Below, one piece after another: positions 1-7,590 of a DNA stretch of 36,118 nucleotides (position 1 is the first letter of the stretch; each line of letters opens with the position of its first letter). A program made the translations under genes and the position numbers. The DNA lies in the IMG/VR virus record IMGVR_UViG_3300035688_000031, positions 1-36,118 of that record; one strand, 5' to 3'. The notes beneath the pieces are model-generated. The model made no database searches, was not told the origin of the DNA, and saw only the letters and a list, made by a program, of their open reading frames with translations. The stretch comes from a virus.

Positions 1-169
1 AGGAGACGCCTTCTCCAGAATGAAGATAGCCAGACCTCAATAACGTTTCATGGAAGAAAACAGCCTCATCTTCTCCCATACATAACTGTCCACAGTTGGT
101 CCCATTCATGAAGACCGTAAACTTTGTGTGAGTACCATCAGCATAATCGGCTCTAAGATGGATCTTCAT
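1..169 (-). CDS. Hypothetical protein, 3' end cut by window
   Basis: This is a leftward reading frame that starts at ATG 169 and runs open through 56 codons to the window edge, so the C-terminus is missing. An AAAGGA ribosome site lies about 9 bases upstream of the ATG. The visible protein begins MKIHLRADYADGTHTKF and looks soluble. No known domain is recognised. It continues the leftward block that starts at the 6225-6253 promoter. The start is well supported by the ribosome site; the function is unknown. Confidence 0.6.
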   Translation of the reverse strand, partial: MKIHLRADYADGTHTKFTVFMNGTNCGQLCMGEDEAVFFHETLLRSGYLHSGEGVS

Positions 170-271
170 TTGTTTTTGTCCTTTCTTTTCATGTCATGTT
201 AGGAGACGCGCCCCACTAGACTTGGAGGGTAGAGCAGGGCGCGTCCAGCCGCACCATTCAGTCGCCACACA

Positions 272-601
272 TTACGACTGTCCTCCCTCGTTGTCGCACG
301 GAGGCGGAAGAGGAAAGGAAGATGCAGCATCCCCCGACGGAGTTTGATCGGGGGTCGATTCTTCGACACACGTTAACAATGCATTGTGGATGGTCGGCCG
401 GAGTTTTTTGTGTTCGACTATTATAGCAGCCACAAAGTCATCGAAGGCTTGGGGGGATCCACAGATTATATCGAACGTTGCATTATTCTCGCGGGGAAGA
501 GTAATTTCGAGACCAACGAATGGTCCCCAGGGCAGCGAGTCATACATACGACCGTTGATCTTCACATCTTCCGACACATGGTAGTTGCAAAGAAGTCCCA
601 T
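272..601 (-). CDS. Hypothetical protein, 109 aa
   Basis: The frame begins at ATG 601, with an AAAGGAGA ribosome site that lies inside the last codons of the upstream gene (604-789), so the two are probably translationally coupled. Residues 1-70 look like a small folded domain. Residues 75-109 are a low-complexity, Pro/Ser/Asp-rich tail (for example FPLPPPCDNEGG). No membrane segment or signal peptide is visible. I do not recognise the family. It is probably one of the small early proteins whose loss is tolerated in the laboratory, but that is only a general expectation from its position. Confidence 0.65.
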   Translation of the reverse strand: MGLLCNYHVSEDVKINGRMYDSLPWGPFVGLEITLPRENNATFDIICGSPQAFDDFVAAIIVEHKKLRPTIHNALLTCVEESTPDQTPSGDAASSFPLPPPCDNEGGQS

Positions 602-603
602 AA

Positions 604-789
604 TTAATCTCCTTTCACAGTTTCAGAAACAGTTAATGCTACTCCAAGGCCAAGGATGGGGTCATTCTGGTGGCGGAGCATGAAATTCCTCTCCGGACGA
701 GGTTTCAATGCTGTTACCTTGTCCCGATCTTTCTGACATTGAATACCGGGGGTTTCGAATGGCTCGTTGCATACTGCGCATTTCTTCAT
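604..789 (-). CDS. Small Cys-rich protein, 61 aa, possible zinc-binding
   Basis: The start at ATG 789 follows an AGGAGATA ribosome site and overlaps the stop of the upstream gene by four bases (ATGA). The N-terminus holds a knuckle-like C-x2-C pair at residues 4 and 7 and a third Cys at residue 18 (MKKCAVCNEPFETPGIQC), a pattern seen in incomplete zinc ribbons. The rest is basic and then aliphatic. With only three cysteines, metal binding is uncertain unless a His or a second molecule completes the site. The end of the gene carries the ribosome site of the next gene at 601. Function unknown. Confidence 0.6.
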   Translation of the reverse strand: MKKCAVCNEPFETPGIQCQKDRDKVTALKPRPERNFMLRHQNDPILGLGVALTVSETVKGD

Positions 790-1007
790 GATATATCTCC
801 TAGTTTTGACTCTACGTCGATTTTCGCTTGTGGATGCTCACACACTTCATAGCCAGAGAAGTCGTCTGTCCATACTGCGTCAACCGATACATAGTATGGG
901 CAGTCCTTTTGCTGGGCATAAGTACGATACGCGCACAGAGCAACCACTGCTAGTTTCCATGATGTCTTTTTCGTTTCGGTCTTCGCAACTTCGTCTTCTC
1001 TGTTCAC
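786..1007 (-). CDS. Small protein with C...QQ..C.YY...C.HPQ.K.D domain
   Basis: The frame begins at GTG 1007 behind a GGAGGAG ribosome site and encodes 73 residues. Residues 17-65 resemble the C-terminal part of the rightward gene at 7641-8048. Both share W-x-L-x-VVA-x-C, then QQ followed by C and YY, then a CxHPQxK[IV]D motif near the end (CEHPQAKIDV here, CGHPQTKVDI there). The conserved Cys and His residues suggest a small metal-binding or disulfide-stabilised fold. No family that I can name. The end overlaps the next gene by four bases, so the two are probably co-translated. Confidence 0.65.
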   Translation of the reverse strand: MNREDEVAKTETKKTSWKLAVVALCAYRTYAQQKDCPYYVSVDAVWTDDFSGYEVCEHPQAKIDVESKLGDIS

Positions 1008-1019
1008 ATTTCTCCTCCA

Positions 1020-1115
1020 TTATACTGATGTGTTCCACATTTTTCGCACTTTCAATTCGTGTGCCTTTATGTCATCTAACTCGACCTGGATATGTTGCAT
1101 GGCGCGAGTTATCAT
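1020..1115 (-). CDS. Possible 31-aa peptide
   Basis: A short leftward frame from ATG 1115 to TAA 1020 fills most of the gap between the helicase gene and the 786-1007 gene. A weak GGATGG site lies about 4 bases upstream. The peptide (MITRAMQHIQVELDDIKAHE...) has the charge pattern of an amphipathic helix. Its stop is followed directly by the ribosome site of the next gene, as in other tightly packed pairs here. It could equally be a chance frame in a 150-base spacer. Confidence 0.35.
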   Translation of the reverse strand: MITRAMQHIQVELDDIKAHELKVRKMWNTSV

Positions 1116-1167
1116 TATCCATCCGGGGTGAAACGACTCCAGGCGGATCTTGGCGTTGTAGAGACGG

Positions 1168-3945
1168 CTAGGCCACCATCGCCTTTAGTTTCTGTTCCAA
1201 ACTATCCTCGAAGTCCTGCCTTCTTTCCGGTGGCATGTCAAAAACCCACTCAACCCTATAATTGTGGAAGGCCATCCACTTTTCGTATTCTTCTATTGGC
1301 ACCTTGCTCTTGTTCGGATCGTATACGTAACCCCCAGCGAAGGCCACGGCGTGAGACCGCATCTTCGACTCGGTGTGGCGGATCGTGACAGACCCAGCAC
1401 CGGTTTGGGGTATGTGTTTCTCTTCCATGCTGACTTTGGCTATGTCAAGTTGGTTGTTATAGTCCTCCCATTCAACTGCCATCCAGGGTACAAATGCCTC
1501 CACAGCCGCACTGATCTGATTGTGCGTGCCACGATATGCCTTTGCGCTTCCTAACTTAACCGTCATATAACTCCGGACGACCTCCAAAGATTTGCCCGAA
1601 AGCATTGCAATAGTCGCGAGAGCGCATTCCCCTGGTCGTTGGCTTTGGTGCTCAATGATGACCGGGGCTTCTTGTTCTTGTTTGGCGTCAGGCATAATCT
1701 TACTGACATCGACACCCAAATGATGGAGGAAATGATAGCTCATGGAATTCCATGATCGAAGGGCTTCTAGCACCTTTTCGTCTATTGTGTCCTTCATCAC
1801 AAAGTCCACAATAGTCAAGTTGTCTCGCATTCCTATGCGGTGACACCTTTCTTGGGCTTGGTATCTGTCGGTTTTGACGAAGGAATTCGAGAAAAAGAAT
1901 TCATAATTGGCGCCCACCAAATTAATCGCATGAGCACCTACCGCACTGTTTATCACCAAGAATCTCAATGGAGATGCCAAGTCATTGAATCTCTGATTGA
2001 TATCCCACCTTTCCCTTCTTCTGCTGTCACACTTCGGGCATGACTCCCCGCCGTGCACAATGGCGACGGATTTCTCTCCGAATTCCTTTCGGATCGCATC
2101 ATGAAGAAGATGCAAGTCATTGGTGAAACGACTCCAGATAACTACCTTGTCCTCGTCAGCAAGGTCTTGAAGCATGTCAATGACCGCATCCAACTTGGGA
2201 TTCTCCGGCAAGTTTATCAAATTGTGATTGTCATCATATATCCACCCGTTGGCTGCTTCAGCTAGTTTAGCCATCATCGCGAACACATTGAGAAGAGTAA
2301 CACGGCCACCGCTGGCCGCTATGTCTCCTAACTCTGCCATGAGATAATTCTTCAGCGCTTCATACAACTTTGCTTGGACCTCTCCCATCTCTATGAGTCT
2401 GGTCTCATAGGTCTTCTCTGGCAGATCCAAACATTCATCCTTCTCGAACTTGACACTTACTTCTTCTAGACGATCCCGGAGTTCCTCGATAGTGAAATCG
2501 TGCGGCTCGCACGAAGAACCTCGAATCGTAAAATAGGCTTTCTTGAACTGCTCTAGGAGAGTCTCAAGAGAAAGTGGCGTTGCATCCCCTCTTTCATTGA
2601 AGACACTGTTAAAAGTCTTTCCCTTATTCAAGAACACGAAAGGAGGATGAATGTCGTACAGTTTGTTAGCGTTGATGGTCCCGGACATGCCTACAGTATA
2701 GGGCACGTCACGGAATGCCTTCAGGATATTTTGGGTACGTTGGGCTCCCGGATTTTTGATCTTGTGGATCTCGTCAATGACTACCATATCCCATGGCACT
2801 AATCCAAAGACTGCAGCCAGCGGCAGTTTATAGTTATTGCCATTGGCTTGAATCTCACTTTTCATCGCAAAAGCCTCGAAGTTAGTTATATAAATAACTC
2901 CGGGTTTCCGGTTGAGTATAATCTGCATGCGCTCAGAATAACTCCCGGTTATTATAGCATACTCTAGGTGAGGGGTATGTTTCTTCATTTCATTTAATGC
3001 CCAATTTTCACAGGCATTGTTCGGACATATCACCAGCACGTATTCCACTTCTTTTCTCTTGAGGCGTTGATCGATGACCATTAATGTGGAGAATGTCTTT
3101 CCCGTGCCCATCTTGCTTAGATTCATGTAATGGTTGAGCGTCATTCCTATTTTGTAGCTGATTTTTTGGTGAATCATTGGCTCGTCGGAGCTGACCACCT
3201 CATAATCAAAGTCTCCGTTAGAGATACCTTCATTACGATATCGCCTTACAGCGAGGAGTCTCTCCTGGATAGAAAGAATAAACGGAGTTAGCAATGAAAA
3301 GACTTGAGCACAGACTCCTTCCATATGGATGTCGAGACCGTTCGGAAAGGACCATTTAAGGTGGGAAACGTTGACGCTTTCTAACGTGGCTTGTTTGCGT
3401 CTCTTTATGACCTTTATCCTCTTCGCTCGGTATGCAACGATCCCTGCGATTGCTATGTCGATGTCGTTTATGATGTCATTAAAGGCATCATTAAGGGAAA
3501 CTTCGCCTTCGGATCTGATGTCTCCATCTTCTCCGGCATCTTTCTTAAAGGAATCGGTGATGGCCCGTTTTGCCCGGCTCATCATGGAAAACTCATCTTT
3601 AAGATGCTTCCTGATCCGCTTCGCGATATCCTCCACCAGGATTGGTTCTTCTACGTAGGTATAGGTGGTAGTGGTCTTGGTGGATGGTGTGGCGTCGATG
3701 GAATCGGCCCGGGCAAAGTTTTCGAAGACAGGGATCAGCGGATAAAGTAGATCCCCGTAGTCCGTGTAAGACATCCTTCCCAAAGCCTCCTTGGCGAGGT
3801 TCTCCCAACGGTAATGGTAGGTTGAGGAATAAGATCCGGGCAACCTCGGTGGTTGTTCCTTACTAAGGGTTAGTTTAAGATAGGTGTCATGATCTGTGAG
3901 CGTGGCATCCACGCTCACTCTATCTTCACCGGGTCTTTTCTTCAT
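1168..3945 (-). CDS. SNF2-family helicase fused to a C39-like peptidase domain
   Basis: A 925-residue superfamily 2 ATPase/translocase of the SNF2 type. Visible motifs are Walker A MGTGKT (279-284), DEIH (391-394), motif III SGT (421-423) and the SNF2 signature QERCHRIG (698-705). A possible zinc pair CPKC lies at 636-639. Residues about 1-240 are unassigned and highly charged. The unusual part is the C-terminus. Residues about 765-885 match the layout of C39-type papain-like peptidases: a Gln/Cys block QRPGECALATIAML with Cys774, then SHAV with His865, then VYDP with Asp876. SNF2 proteins in phages usually remodel DNA-protein complexes or aid replication and transcription. The peptidase role is inferred only from the C-H-D pattern; it could be a binding-only relative. 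The start ATG 3945 has a GAGGG site. The gene ends in TAG. Confidence 0.88.
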   Translation of the reverse strand: MKKRPGEDRVSVDATLTDHDTYLKLTLSKEQPPRLPGSYSSTYHYRWENLAKEALGRMSYTDYGDLLYPLIPVFENFARADSIDATPSTKTTTTYTYVEEPILVEDIAKRIRKHLKDEFSMMSRAKRAITDSFKKDAGEDGDIRSEGEVSLNDAFNDIINDIDIAIAGIVAYRAKRIKVIKRRKQATLESVNVSHLKWSFPNGLDIHMEGVCAQVFSLLTPFILSIQERLLAVRRYRNEGISNGDFDYEVVSSDEPMIHQKISYKIGMTLNHYMNLSKMGTGKTFSTLMVIDQRLKRKEVEYVLVICPNNACENWALNEMKKHTPHLEYAIITGSYSERMQIILNRKPGVIYITNFEAFAMKSEIQANGNNYKLPLAAVFGLVPWDMVVIDEIHKIKNPGAQRTQNILKAFRDVPYTVGMSGTINANKLYDIHPPFVFLNKGKTFNSVFNERGDATPLSLETLLEQFKKAYFTIRGSSCEPHDFTIEELRDRLEEVSVKFEKDECLDLPEKTYETRLIEMGEVQAKLYEALKNYLMAELGDIAASGGRVTLLNVFAMMAKLAEAANGWIYDDNHNLINLPENPKLDAVIDMLQDLADEDKVVIWSRFTNDLHLLHDAIRKEFGEKSVAIVHGGESCPKCDSRRRERWDINQRFNDLASPLRFLVINSAVGAHAINLVGANYEFFFSNSFVKTDRYQAQERCHRIGMRDNLTIVDFVMKDTIDEKVLEALRSWNSMSYHFLHHLGVDVSKIMPDAKQEQEAPVIIEHQSQRPGECALATIAMLSGKSLEVVRSYMTVKLGSAKAYRGTHNQISAAVEAFVPWMAVEWEDYNNQLDIAKVSMEEKHIPQTGAGSVTIRHTESKMRSHAVAFAGGYVYDPNKSKVPIEEYEKWMAFHNYRVEWVFDMPPERRQDFEDSLEQKLKAMVA

Positions 3946-3979
3946 TGTTATTGCCCTCTGTTATGTATGTGTATGCTCT

Positions 3980-4022
3980 TCGAATCACGCTAGAAGTGCA
4001 GTACTTTGGTATCGTGATTCGA
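3980..4022. repeat. Dispersed inverted-repeat element, copy A
   Basis: Perfect 10-bp arms TCGAATCACG (3980-3989) and CGTGATTCGA (4013-4022) flank a 23-base centre. The centre begins CTA and ends AT, so it looks like the CTAAT centre of the other copies (6763, 12037, 25474) with 18 bases inserted. It spans the boundary between the 3990-4169 gene and the helicase gene. Confidence 0.7.
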
Positions 4023-4169
4023 TTCTGTTTGGTTTACCAGATTCCGGATTGTTGCGATCTTCAGAATCGCAATGCCATAATCTATGCATGACATATGTAA
4101 GGTGGCTGACTGCACGGTAATCAGCATTTCAAGTTCATCCAACAATCTGTTGATCTTACCTTTGTCCAT
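3990..4169 (-). CDS. Hypothetical protein, 59 aa
   Basis: I chose ATG 4169 because a strong GGAGGGAGAG ribosome site lies about 7 bases upstream; the frame is open for 15 more codons upstream without a better site. The product (MDKGKINRLLDELEMLITVQ...) is predicted mostly helical, with leucine spacing that fits a short coiled coil. Its stop codon TAG lies inside the inverted-repeat element at 3980-4022. The gene sits between the zinc-finger protein gene and the helicase gene and may be co-expressed with both. No family recognised. Confidence 0.6.
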   Translation of the reverse strand: MDKGKINRLLDELEMLITVQSATLHMSCIDYGIAILKIATIRNLVNQTESNHDTKVLHF

Positions 4170-4191
4170 GTTAGTCTCTCCCTCCTTCGGT

Positions 4192-4980
4192 TCACTCCGA
4201 CTGCAAGGTGGCAATGATTGCGTTAAGTTCTTTTTCGAGCCGGGGATCTTTCTTCGAAAGTTTCAGGAGCTCCGTCAGGATGTCCTTCTTCTTTGTATTA
4301 GGCTCCTTCCGTTCTTTCTCCGCACTGATCTCTGCCTTTTCTTCTTGGGCATGCTGCCACTTGAACTTTAGCCGACTCGCATAGTTGGTGTCACAGAACT
4401 TACTACAGAACACCTCACATTCCCTTACCTTACTACCGACCCGCCCCATGCGGGTTGCAATTACCATTCCCGTTTCTTGCTTTACTTTGAGCGTGGCTTC
4501 GCCATGAAAAATCGCTTTATTTTTTAGGAGGACTTTTCTGCAGTTAGTGCATCTTACCCAATAGGTGGCATGGGCAGTGATCCTTTTACAGATGGCATCG
4601 TGTACACTGGCTAATTCCGGACAGGCTTCAAGGATCTCAGCGATTTTAGCCAGATCTCCGATTCGAATTCCGGTTAAGTGTATGTCTATGGATGGATTGG
4701 ATTTAAGGTCTGTGGGAGACTGCTCCCATGGAGTGCATTCACGATGGTAATCTAGCCCTCCATAGATTATGTGGTCGCCCGGGACGATTTCGAATCTACA
4801 ATCGACACACACCGGTTTCAATGCAGCGGTTTGTGTCGGATCTGCCATAGGTGTAGCAGCACTTCGCTCGGATTCGAGAATGGGGACGTGAATACTTGGT
4901 TTAGGTGTCTTAACTTCGGTAGGATCCCCGAAGAGATCATGCTGCTTTCTATGGTCACCAAACTGCTTTTCGTGTGACAT
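4192..4980 (-). CDS. Zinc-finger protein with LIM/HNH-like Cys pairs, 262 aa
   Basis: Two metal-binding-like clusters are visible. The first is Cys58-x2-Cys61 with His79-x2-Cys82 (CVDCRFEIVPGD...YHREC), which resembles half of a LIM or PARP-type finger. The second is Cys144-x2-Cys147 with Cys188, Cys192 and Cys196. The first 50 residues are polar and probably disordered, and the last 60 are a Lys/Glu-rich helix. No catalytic motif was found, so a DNA- or protein-binding accessory role is more likely than an enzyme. The start ATG 4980 has a GGAG site. Its own promoter (5052-5080) lies 72 bases upstream, so it can be transcribed separately from the 5269-6165 gene. Confidence 0.75.
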   Translation of the reverse strand: MSHEKQFGDHRKQHDLFGDPTEVKTPKPSIHVPILESERSAATPMADPTQTAALKPVCVDCRFEIVPGDHIIYGGLDYHRECTPWEQSPTDLKSNPSIDIHLTGIRIGDLAKIAEILEACPELASVHDAICKRITAHATYWVRCTNCRKVLLKNKAIFHGEATLKVKQETGMVIATRMGRVGSKVRECEVFCSKFCDTNYASRLKFKWQHAQEEKAEISAEKERKEPNTKKKDILTELLKLSKKDPRLEKELNAIIATLQSE

Positions 4981-5051
4981 TCCGCTTAACTCCTGTTTCT
5001 CCTGTAAGGCTCTGTGTGGGGGCCGGACAGGAAATACACGTTTATGCTAAC

Positions 5052-5080
5052 ATTTTAGCACCGATCTGGGTCAATGTCAA
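5052..5080 (-). promoter_or_regulatory. Sigma-70-like leftward promoter
   Basis: Reading leftward, TTGACA (5075-5080) and TAAAAT (5052-5057) are separated by 17 bases. A TG one base before the -10 gives an extended -10. It faces the zinc-finger gene at 4980 and lies just beyond the 3' end of the upstream gene. Confidence 0.7.
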
Positions 5081-5118
5081 CACAATTCTGTCTGTGTAAA
5101 CATAAGAAAACAAACGAG

Positions 5119-5268
5119 TTAGCACTTTTCAGAGGTTCCGGAACCTCCGGAGGTTCCGGAGGTTCCGGAGGCTGTGGCATCCTCTGCCGGCGACGGTGCC
5201 GGCGACGGTGCCGGCGGCTCTGCCGGAGCATCCTCTGGGAGGGCCGGTGGCTATGGCTCTGCCGGTGG
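5119..5268 (-). other. In-frame Pro/Ala/Ser-rich extension beyond amber stops
   Basis: Reading leftward past the TAG that ends the 5269-6165 gene, the same frame stays open to TAA 5119 except for a second TAG at 5251. The 18-base unit encoding PPAEP plus TAG occurs twice. The rest encodes PPALPEDAPAEPPAPSPAPS and then Gly/Thr/Ser repeats ending EKC. The composition continues the Pro-rich tail of the gene, so this is either a readthrough C-terminus or a decayed tail. The DNA also contains palindromic TTCCGGAA-type repeats. Confidence 0.5.
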
Positions 5269-6165
5269 CTATGGCTCTGCCGGTGGCGGTGGTTGTGATG
5301 GTGCTTTCGGTCTTGGAGGGAGACCGGTGATGGGCTCGCCGGCTTTCTTGGCTACCATGGTGGCATCGGTTGTGGTTGTGGATGTGGTGGTAGCAACCTT
5401 CTGGATTATATTTGACAGCGTCTTTTGTATATTGTCGTAATCTTTTTTCTCCTGTTCTTTGGCTTTTTCTGCGTTTACTTGTGAATACAATGCTCTTGCT
5501 AGTTCTTCATCTTTAGTTTCCTCTGGTGTTAACGCATCGAAATCGCGATCAAAAGCATCCTTGGAAAGTGTGGCCACTGATCCGGTAGCGGCTGCAGCCT
5601 CTGCTAAGTCCTTTAACTTACCTTCTGCCACTAGTCTCCTTGCCGCTTCCTTCAGTTTGCTTTTTGCAAGTAGTCTATTAGTATGAGTGCTAAGATGTGC
5701 CTGTGCGATATGTCTCCCTGCTTTCAGCACCTCCGAACCATATTTTGTCTCTTTTCCATCTTCTGTGATTGTTACATCCACCACCTTCAGTCCTGCTTCT
5801 ACGTCGTCAGCCAACTTAGTTATCATTGCATAGAATTCCTGTGCTGAAATCTTCTCTACCATGTTGCCTCTTGTGGGGAGGATCGTCTTTCCCGTTGAAA
5901 TCACGGCATTGTAATGTGTGTGGTAGACAACCATCCTTCTCCTCGTCAATGATACGCGGACTGACTGGCTATATCCCAAGATACTCCCCGGTTTGTCTGT
6001 AATATTGGCGACAGTGAGGGTTGCTTCGAGAACCTGATTTCCTTCTACTTCTTTCTTAGCGAGTGCCAGTAACTTCTCCCGATACTCCTTTTCGATGGCC
6101 CTCTTCCTTTCTTCTGTCCGGAATTTGTCTACATATGATGTGAGGTGTCTTGTCTTGCATAACAT
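5269..6165 (-). CDS. Hypothetical early protein with helical core and Pro-rich tail, 298 aa
   Basis: This is the first gene of the leftward block, about 60 bases from the promoter at 6225-6253. I start it at ATG 6165, which has a GGAGAAGGA ribosome site, rather than at a further upstream ATG with none. Residues 10-45 are Lys/Glu-rich and helical. Residues 45-140 look like a mixed folded domain. Residues 150-250 are Ala/Lys/Glu-rich helices. Residues 255-270 are Thr-rich (TTTSTTTT). The last 20 residues are Pro-rich (PPRPKAPSQPPPPAEP). No known domain is recognised. The stop is TAG, and the frame continues with matching composition beyond it (see 5119-5268). Being first in the operon suggests an early function such as host takeover or single-strand DNA handling, but nothing in the sequence proves this. 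Confidence 0.7.
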   Translation of the reverse strand: MLCKTRHLTSYVDKFRTEERKRAIEKEYREKLLALAKKEVEGNQVLEATLTVANITDKPGSILGYSQSVRVSLTRRRMVVYHTHYNAVISTGKTILPTRGNMVEKISAQEFYAMITKLADDVEAGLKVVDVTITEDGKETKYGSEVLKAGRHIAQAHLSTHTNRLLAKSKLKEAARRLVAEGKLKDLAEAAAATGSVATLSKDAFDRDFDALTPEETKDEELARALYSQVNAEKAKEQEKKDYDNIQKTLSNIIQKVATTTSTTTTDATMVAKKAGEPITGLPPRPKAPSQPPPPAEP

Positions 6166-6224
6166 GATGATCCTTCTCCCTTTTCTTAGGTTGTTAACCA
6201 CTATTATACCGCTCTACCAACTAT

Positions 6225-6253
6225 AGTATAACTCCCCAGCGAGTAAAAGTCAA
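6225..6253 (-). promoter_or_regulatory. Main leftward early promoter
   Basis: Leftward TTGACT (6248-6253) and TATACT (6225-6230) are spaced by 17 bases. A second TATAAT box lies 13 bases further on but lacks a matching -35. The promoter precedes the gene starting at 6165 and probably drives the whole leftward block. Confidence 0.8.
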
Positions 6254-6433
6254 CGGTTATAAGTTCAACGTTTCCAACGACTTGCGGAAAGGAGAGTTAA
6301 CTCCATTTTTAAGCCGGAAGGGGGTCTGGTACTGCAAAAAGGTTGACCGGAAAAAGAGGATACATAAAATTGTATGCTCTCTCCCAAGCATTGCAACATT
6401 GCAAAAGAAACATTCGCAAGAAAGTATGTATAG

Positions 6434-6479
<46 letters not shown>

Positions 6480-6760
6480 CAATCAATTTCACGATCAACA
6501 TGCTCAGCGAGAGGATGAGTGAAACTTGTTGGGATACCGTGTTCTCTCATCCTCTCACATCCTCTTTTTCGCAAACTTTCTTTTGCGGTGTCAGGGTCCC
6601 TCCCAACATAAAAAATGTTTTAACTCTCTTTTTCGTAAGTTACCGCGTTTGTTGAGGTTATGCTTAAATGGTGTAGTTATAACGGGGCTATCATAGAATT
6701 GATTGAGAGGTAAAGTTGAAGTTAATGGACCTAAGCTAGCAGGAGGTTTTCTGGTATAGG

Positions 6761-6841
6761 ATGTCGTTTCACGCTAATCGTGATTCGATAATGGTAGGAA
6801 TCCAGGCTCGCCACCTTGTAGGCTTCGGAAAGATGGCATAG
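6761..6841 (+). CDS. Possible 26-aa peptide over inverted-repeat copy B
   Basis: ATG 6761 opens a frame MSFHANRDSIMVGIQARHLV... that ends at TAG 6841. An AGGAGG site lies 13 bases upstream, which is longer than ideal. The first nine residues are encoded by the dispersed repeat element, and two other copies also follow an ATG in the same frame. This may be coincidence forced by the repeat sequence. Confidence 0.25.
   Translation: MSFHANRDSIMVGIQARHLVGFGKMA
6763..6788. repeat. Dispersed inverted-repeat element, copy B
   Basis: The 26-base sequence is identical to copy C at 12037-12062. Arms TCGTTTCACG and CGTGATTCGA flank CTAAT and pair at 8 of 10 positions. It is in the control region, about 300 bases before the rightward promoter. 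Confidence 0.85.
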
Positions 6842-6878
6842 GCTATGTTAATTAACCCGGGCAGTTCTGTAAAATGTT

Positions 6879-6926
6879 AGGATAATAGGATAATAGGATA
6901 ATAGGATAATAAGATAGTAGGATGGG
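6879..6926. repeat. 8-bp tandem array AGGATAAT
   Basis: Four exact copies of AGGATAAT are followed by two degenerate ones (AAGATAGT, AGGATGGG). Iteron-like spacing near a (TA)n tract fits an origin or a regulator-binding array. Confidence 0.85.
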
Positions 6927-6990
6927 ATTATAGGACGCTCCGGTAGGAGATGCTGTAGAACCTTTCGAAGGTTATATGGGATGTGACAGG

Positions 6991-7044
6991 GGAAGTGGGA
7001 GAGGGAGGGGAAGTGGGAGAGGGAGGGGAAGTGGGAGAGGGAGG
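6991..7044. repeat. 18-bp G-rich tandem repeat (x3), G-quadruplex-capable
   Basis: Three exact, consecutive copies of GGAAGTGGGAGAGGGAGG. The + strand has repeated runs of three or four G with short loops, which meets the usual G-quadruplex pattern. The block ends 42 bases before the -35 box of the rightward promoter. Confidence 0.85.
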
Positions 7045-7086
7045 ATATGAAAGGCTCCGATTTCTGCCACAAACGTGATTTTTGTC

Positions 7087-7116
7087 TTGACAAGGACTGT
7101 CTGTGTGTGGTAGAAT
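7087..7116 (+). promoter_or_regulatory. Rightward sigma-70-like promoter
   Basis: TTGACA (7087-7092) and TAGAAT (7111-7116) are spaced by 18 bases, with a TG one base before the -10 (extended -10). It precedes the gene at 7164 and probably drives the 7164-8828 block up to the terminator at 8881. Confidence 0.82.
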
Positions 7117-7163
7117 GAACGCTAGAATGAAGTTTAGAGACAAAAACCGAAAGGAGTATAACG

Positions 7164-7367
7164 GTGAGAGCAAATCCTACTAATTGGCCATGGTGTGACG
7201 TTTGTGGAACCAACATGTGCCGATTCAAGTACTTCTATGATGCTCGTCTTCGCATCCTAAGAAGATGGGCATGGTGTTGTAATAATTGTTTCCTTGCCTA
7301 CAACGGTAGGCTCGGAGTAGGGTCCGGACAGAAGTATAACAGCACGACAATGGAAAAGGTGGCATAG
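7164..7367 (+). CDS. Small zinc-ribbon-like protein, 67 aa
   Basis: The start is GTG 7164, with an AAAGGAG ribosome site 8 bases upstream. Cysteines at residues 11, 14, 19, 38, 39 and 42 form two close clusters (CDVCGTNMC and CCNNC) separated by a basic aromatic segment, as in small treble-clef or ribbon zinc proteins. Such small early proteins in phages often bind DNA or host RNA polymerase, but no specific family is recognised. It is the first gene behind the 7087-7116 promoter, and its TAG stop lies one base before the next start. Confidence 0.7.
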   Translation: MRANPTNWPWCDVCGTNMCRFKYFYDARLRILRRWAWCCNNCFLAYNGRLGVGSGQKYNSTTMEKVA

Positions 7368-7368
7368 C

Positions 7369-7590
7369 ATGAACAAAGAAGGTGCTAGTTCAAGAAGAGA
7401 CTCGGTTCAGGGAGAGGTTCTAAAGTGTGGGCATGGCCGTGGTCGTAGATGCTGTCTCATTGACAACATTGACAACATAGGTTATATAGGTTATGTTGTA
7501 ACAATGTTACAGCCGGCGTACAACAAGTACAAGCAACCTGTAACGTCATGTTACAACATACAGGCATTAAAAGCTACAGTTTATGCTTGA
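7369..7590 (+). CDS. Hypothetical small protein, 73 aa
   Basis: ATG 7369 lies one base beyond the preceding TAG, with an AAAGGTGG site about 6 bases upstream. The product has a basic Cys/His patch (KCGHGRGRRCC) and short repeats (DNIDNIGYIGY), with no known domain. Its 3' half contains two operator-like dyads and the -35 of an internal promoter, so this stretch may be mainly regulatory DNA with an overlapping frame. That lowers confidence that the whole protein is under selection. Confidence 0.45.
   Translation: MNKEGASSRRDSVQGEVLKCGHGRGRRCCLIDNIDNIGYIGYVVTMLQPAYNKYKQPVTSCYNIQALKATVYA
7497..7555. promoter_or_regulatory. Pair of TGTAAC dyads, operator-like
   Basis: Two dyads share half-sites TGTAAC and GTTACA: 7497-7511 with a 3-base centre and 7539-7555 with a 5-base centre. 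Their centres are 43 bases apart, about four helical turns. They lie just upstream of the promoter-like sequence at 7587-7615, where a repressor or activator could act. Confidence 0.5.

Noticed and set aside
1073-1170. Readthrough of the helicase TAG into 32 further codons
   Set aside because: The extension (starting PSLQRQDPPG) has no continuity with the C39-like domain and can be explained by chance.
4052-4072. Inverted repeat TTGCGAT/ATCGCAA as an operator
   Set aside because: It lies inside the 3990-4169 coding region, occurs once and has no nearby promoter.
6879-7044. CRISPR array
   Set aside because: The repeats are contiguous and unspaced, so they are simple tandem repeats.
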